A stretch of 64,000 nucleotides of DNA, from the NCBI GenBank assembly GCA_021787565.1, contig JAJYLT010000019.1:1-64000 (forward strand), in the 5' to 3' direction. Origin of the DNA: Acidobacteriota bacterium. Its GTDB lineage: Bacteria; Acidobacteriota; UBA4820; DSQY01. The position numbers and the translations under genes were made by a program. The notes below the pieces were generated by a model. The model was not told the origin of the DNA and did no database searches. It worked only from the letters and a program-made list of their open reading frames with translations. Positions 62,914-64,000 of this stretch are shown here, piece after piece (within the stretch, counting starts at the first letter, position 1; each line of letters opens with the position of its first letter).

Positions 62914-63615
62914 TTAGCGGGCGAAGGACCAATCGCCCCAGTAGGGCGTGGAGGGGGAAGAGCCGCCGGTGAGTCTGGCCCCGGCGAACTTCTGCCAGGT
63001 GTAGGTTGGCTCACCGAAGGCCGGCTGGGAGAGCTCGTCATGAGGCACCACGGAGGGCGTTGTGGGAGCGGGCCAGGCGCTCCCCAGGGTGGACATGGTT
63101 TCGCGTCCGAGTTGGTTCAGGCTGGCGTTTACGCGGTCCTGCGCCGCCTGCATGGCCTGGGTCTGGTTCAGCTTGTAGGCGAGGCGCATCTTGTCCATGC
63201 TCTGGTTGAACTGTTGCCTGCGCTGGCCCTGCGCCATCTTGCCGCCGAGGGCCCAGGCGTGGAGGGCCTGCCCCGTGTTGGCGTTGACGCCCTGGGCGTT
63301 GGTGTCCTGGCCCTGGTCCATGGCCCGCATCATGGCCCCCGAGTAGGCGCCGCCCTCGGGCACTTGGGCCATGGCCTCGGAAGCGGGGTAGCCGGAGCGC
63401 ATCTGCGAGGCCGTGTCGAGGACGTGGACGGGCGCACCCCTGTACTTCTGGATGAGCCCGTTCCAGGTGTCCTTCTCCAGGTGGTTGGCGAGTTTCTCCT
63501 TGCGCCCGGCGGAGATGTCCATGAAGGGCACGGTGGAGGTGTTGTCCTTGGCGCTCTGGGCGGCGGCGGTTTGGACGCCCGCGGCGATGAGGGGAAGGAA
63601 GGCTACTGCTGGCAT
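62914..63615 (-). CDS. Phage-like virion-associated hypothetical protein
   Basis: 233 residues from ATG 63615 (GAGGAGAT 7 bases upstream). It opens with MPAVAFLPLIAAGVQTAAAQ, a hydrophobic stretch typical of small phage internal or injection proteins. A Gln/Ala/Met-rich helical centre follows (QQFNQSMDKMRLAYKLNQTQ; AMQAAQDRVNASLNQLGRE). The C-terminus is Pro/Ser/Trp-rich. Overlaps the upstream gene. Phage origin is inferred from composition and position. Confidence 0.6.
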   Translation of the reverse strand: MPAVAFLPLIAAGVQTAAAQSAKDNTSTVPFMDISAGRKEKLANHLEKDTWNGLIQKYRGAPVHVLDTASQMRSGYPASEAMAQVPEGGAYSGAMMRAMDQGQDTNAQGVNANTGQALHAWALGGKMAQGQRRQQFNQSMDKMRLAYKLNQTQAMQAAQDRVNASLNQLGRETMSTLGSAWPAPTTPSVVPHDELSQPAFGEPTYTWQKFAGARLTGGSSPSTPYWGDWSFAR

Positions 63616-63851
63616 GGTGTTATCTCCTCGGTGGATAGCCTTCGCCACTCCGCCTTGAACCCTTCCGGCAGCTCCCAGCGCCATTCAGACTCAGGGGCGC
63701 CGAGTGGGCACAGGGCGATCCGGTAGGTGGGCAAGTTGTCGGCTCCCAGGGCCATGAGTAGGCGAATGAAGAGGCCGGGAACCGGCTCTACCAGGTCAAC
63801 CGGCTGCCAGTTTAGGTTCGGATCGGGTAAGGCGGGCTCCGTTCGTTCCAT
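63603..63851 (-). CDS. Small hypothetical protein, phage-like block
   Basis: 82 residues, acidic and proline-rich (TEPALPDPNLNWQPVDLVEP), no family recognised. It overlaps the next minus-strand gene by 13 bases, so the two form one transcription unit, which may extend past the window edge. Confidence 0.6.
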   Translation of the reverse strand: MERTEPALPDPNLNWQPVDLVEPVPGLFIRLLMALGADNLPTYRIALCPLGAPESEWRWELPEGFKAEWRRLSTEEITPCQQ

Positions 63852-64000
63852 TGCACGTTCTCCACACTGGAAAATTTAACGCCTTCGATGGGGCCATGCA
63901 ACTTTTTGCCTTTCAGGGCAAGGCCATTCGTCGTATGTTTCAAACTTGAATCATTTCGCGTCGAAGGACTGCGAGGTCGGGCGTTGGGGCCGTGGACCGG
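63852..64000. other. Window edge, no gene seen
   Basis: The last 149 bases show no convincing gene. An AT-richer stretch at 63870-63955 could hold a promoter for the minus-strand unit. Confidence 0.3.

Overview
The window is high-GC bacterial chromosome from a Gram-negative organism. YidC has the large periplasmic domain, and there are two envelope lytic transglycosylases and several lipoproteins. The mix of bactofilins, DivIVA, PrkA, a modular S53 (sedolisin) peptidase, PKD-repeat secreted proteins and split F-ATPase genes with b' and b fits Acidobacteriota (perhaps Holophagae-like) or a deltaproteobacterial-type lineage. The phylum is an inference; no rRNA is present to settle it.

Left part (1-21.5 kb, + strand): uvrA; a tryptophanase-type lyase overlapping its 3' end; a conserved hypothetical gene coupled to a ThiS-like sulfur carrier; tRNA-Val (minus); an F-ATPase operon b'-b-delta-alpha-gamma-beta-epsilon (no a or c subunit here); then rpmH-rnpA-yidD-yidC-mnmE-mnmG-rsmG-parA-parB-bactofilin-pepP. 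Two perfect 16-bp parS palindromes lie in this block, one inside yidC and one at the 3' end of rsmG.

Middle part (21.5-46.8 kb): a minus-strand operon yggS-divIVA-hutI-glmU-glmS; a hypothetical plus lytic transglycosylase pair; prkA divergent from a GT4 glycosyltransferase; a second bactofilin coupled to an HTH/pseudo-receiver protein; a coiled-coil secreted protein followed by an NtrC-type regulator; sppA; a second lytic transglycosylase; a NifU-like protein and an AMMECR1 protein; a MITE-like element; a frameshifted PKD protein; and a 1520-residue S53 peptidase with repeated C-terminal modules, closed by a strong terminator.

Right part (46.9-64 kb) looks like an accessory island starting at tRNA-Ser(CGA). 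It holds a DUF932 protein, an unrecognised 725-residue protein, and a type I restriction-modification operon (hsdM-hsdS-X-hsdR). X is an unusual fusion of a RibD-like deaminase, a GHKL ATPase domain and a winged helix. The operon is followed by an orphan HicB, two tandem RelE/Phd toxin-antitoxin pairs, three small membrane or lipoprotein genes, and at the edge two minus-strand genes that look phage-derived with their terminator. The fusion gene inside the restriction locus is the best candidate for an undescribed system.

Many predicted promoters share a -35 of TTGNNN and a -10 of the form TANNCT.
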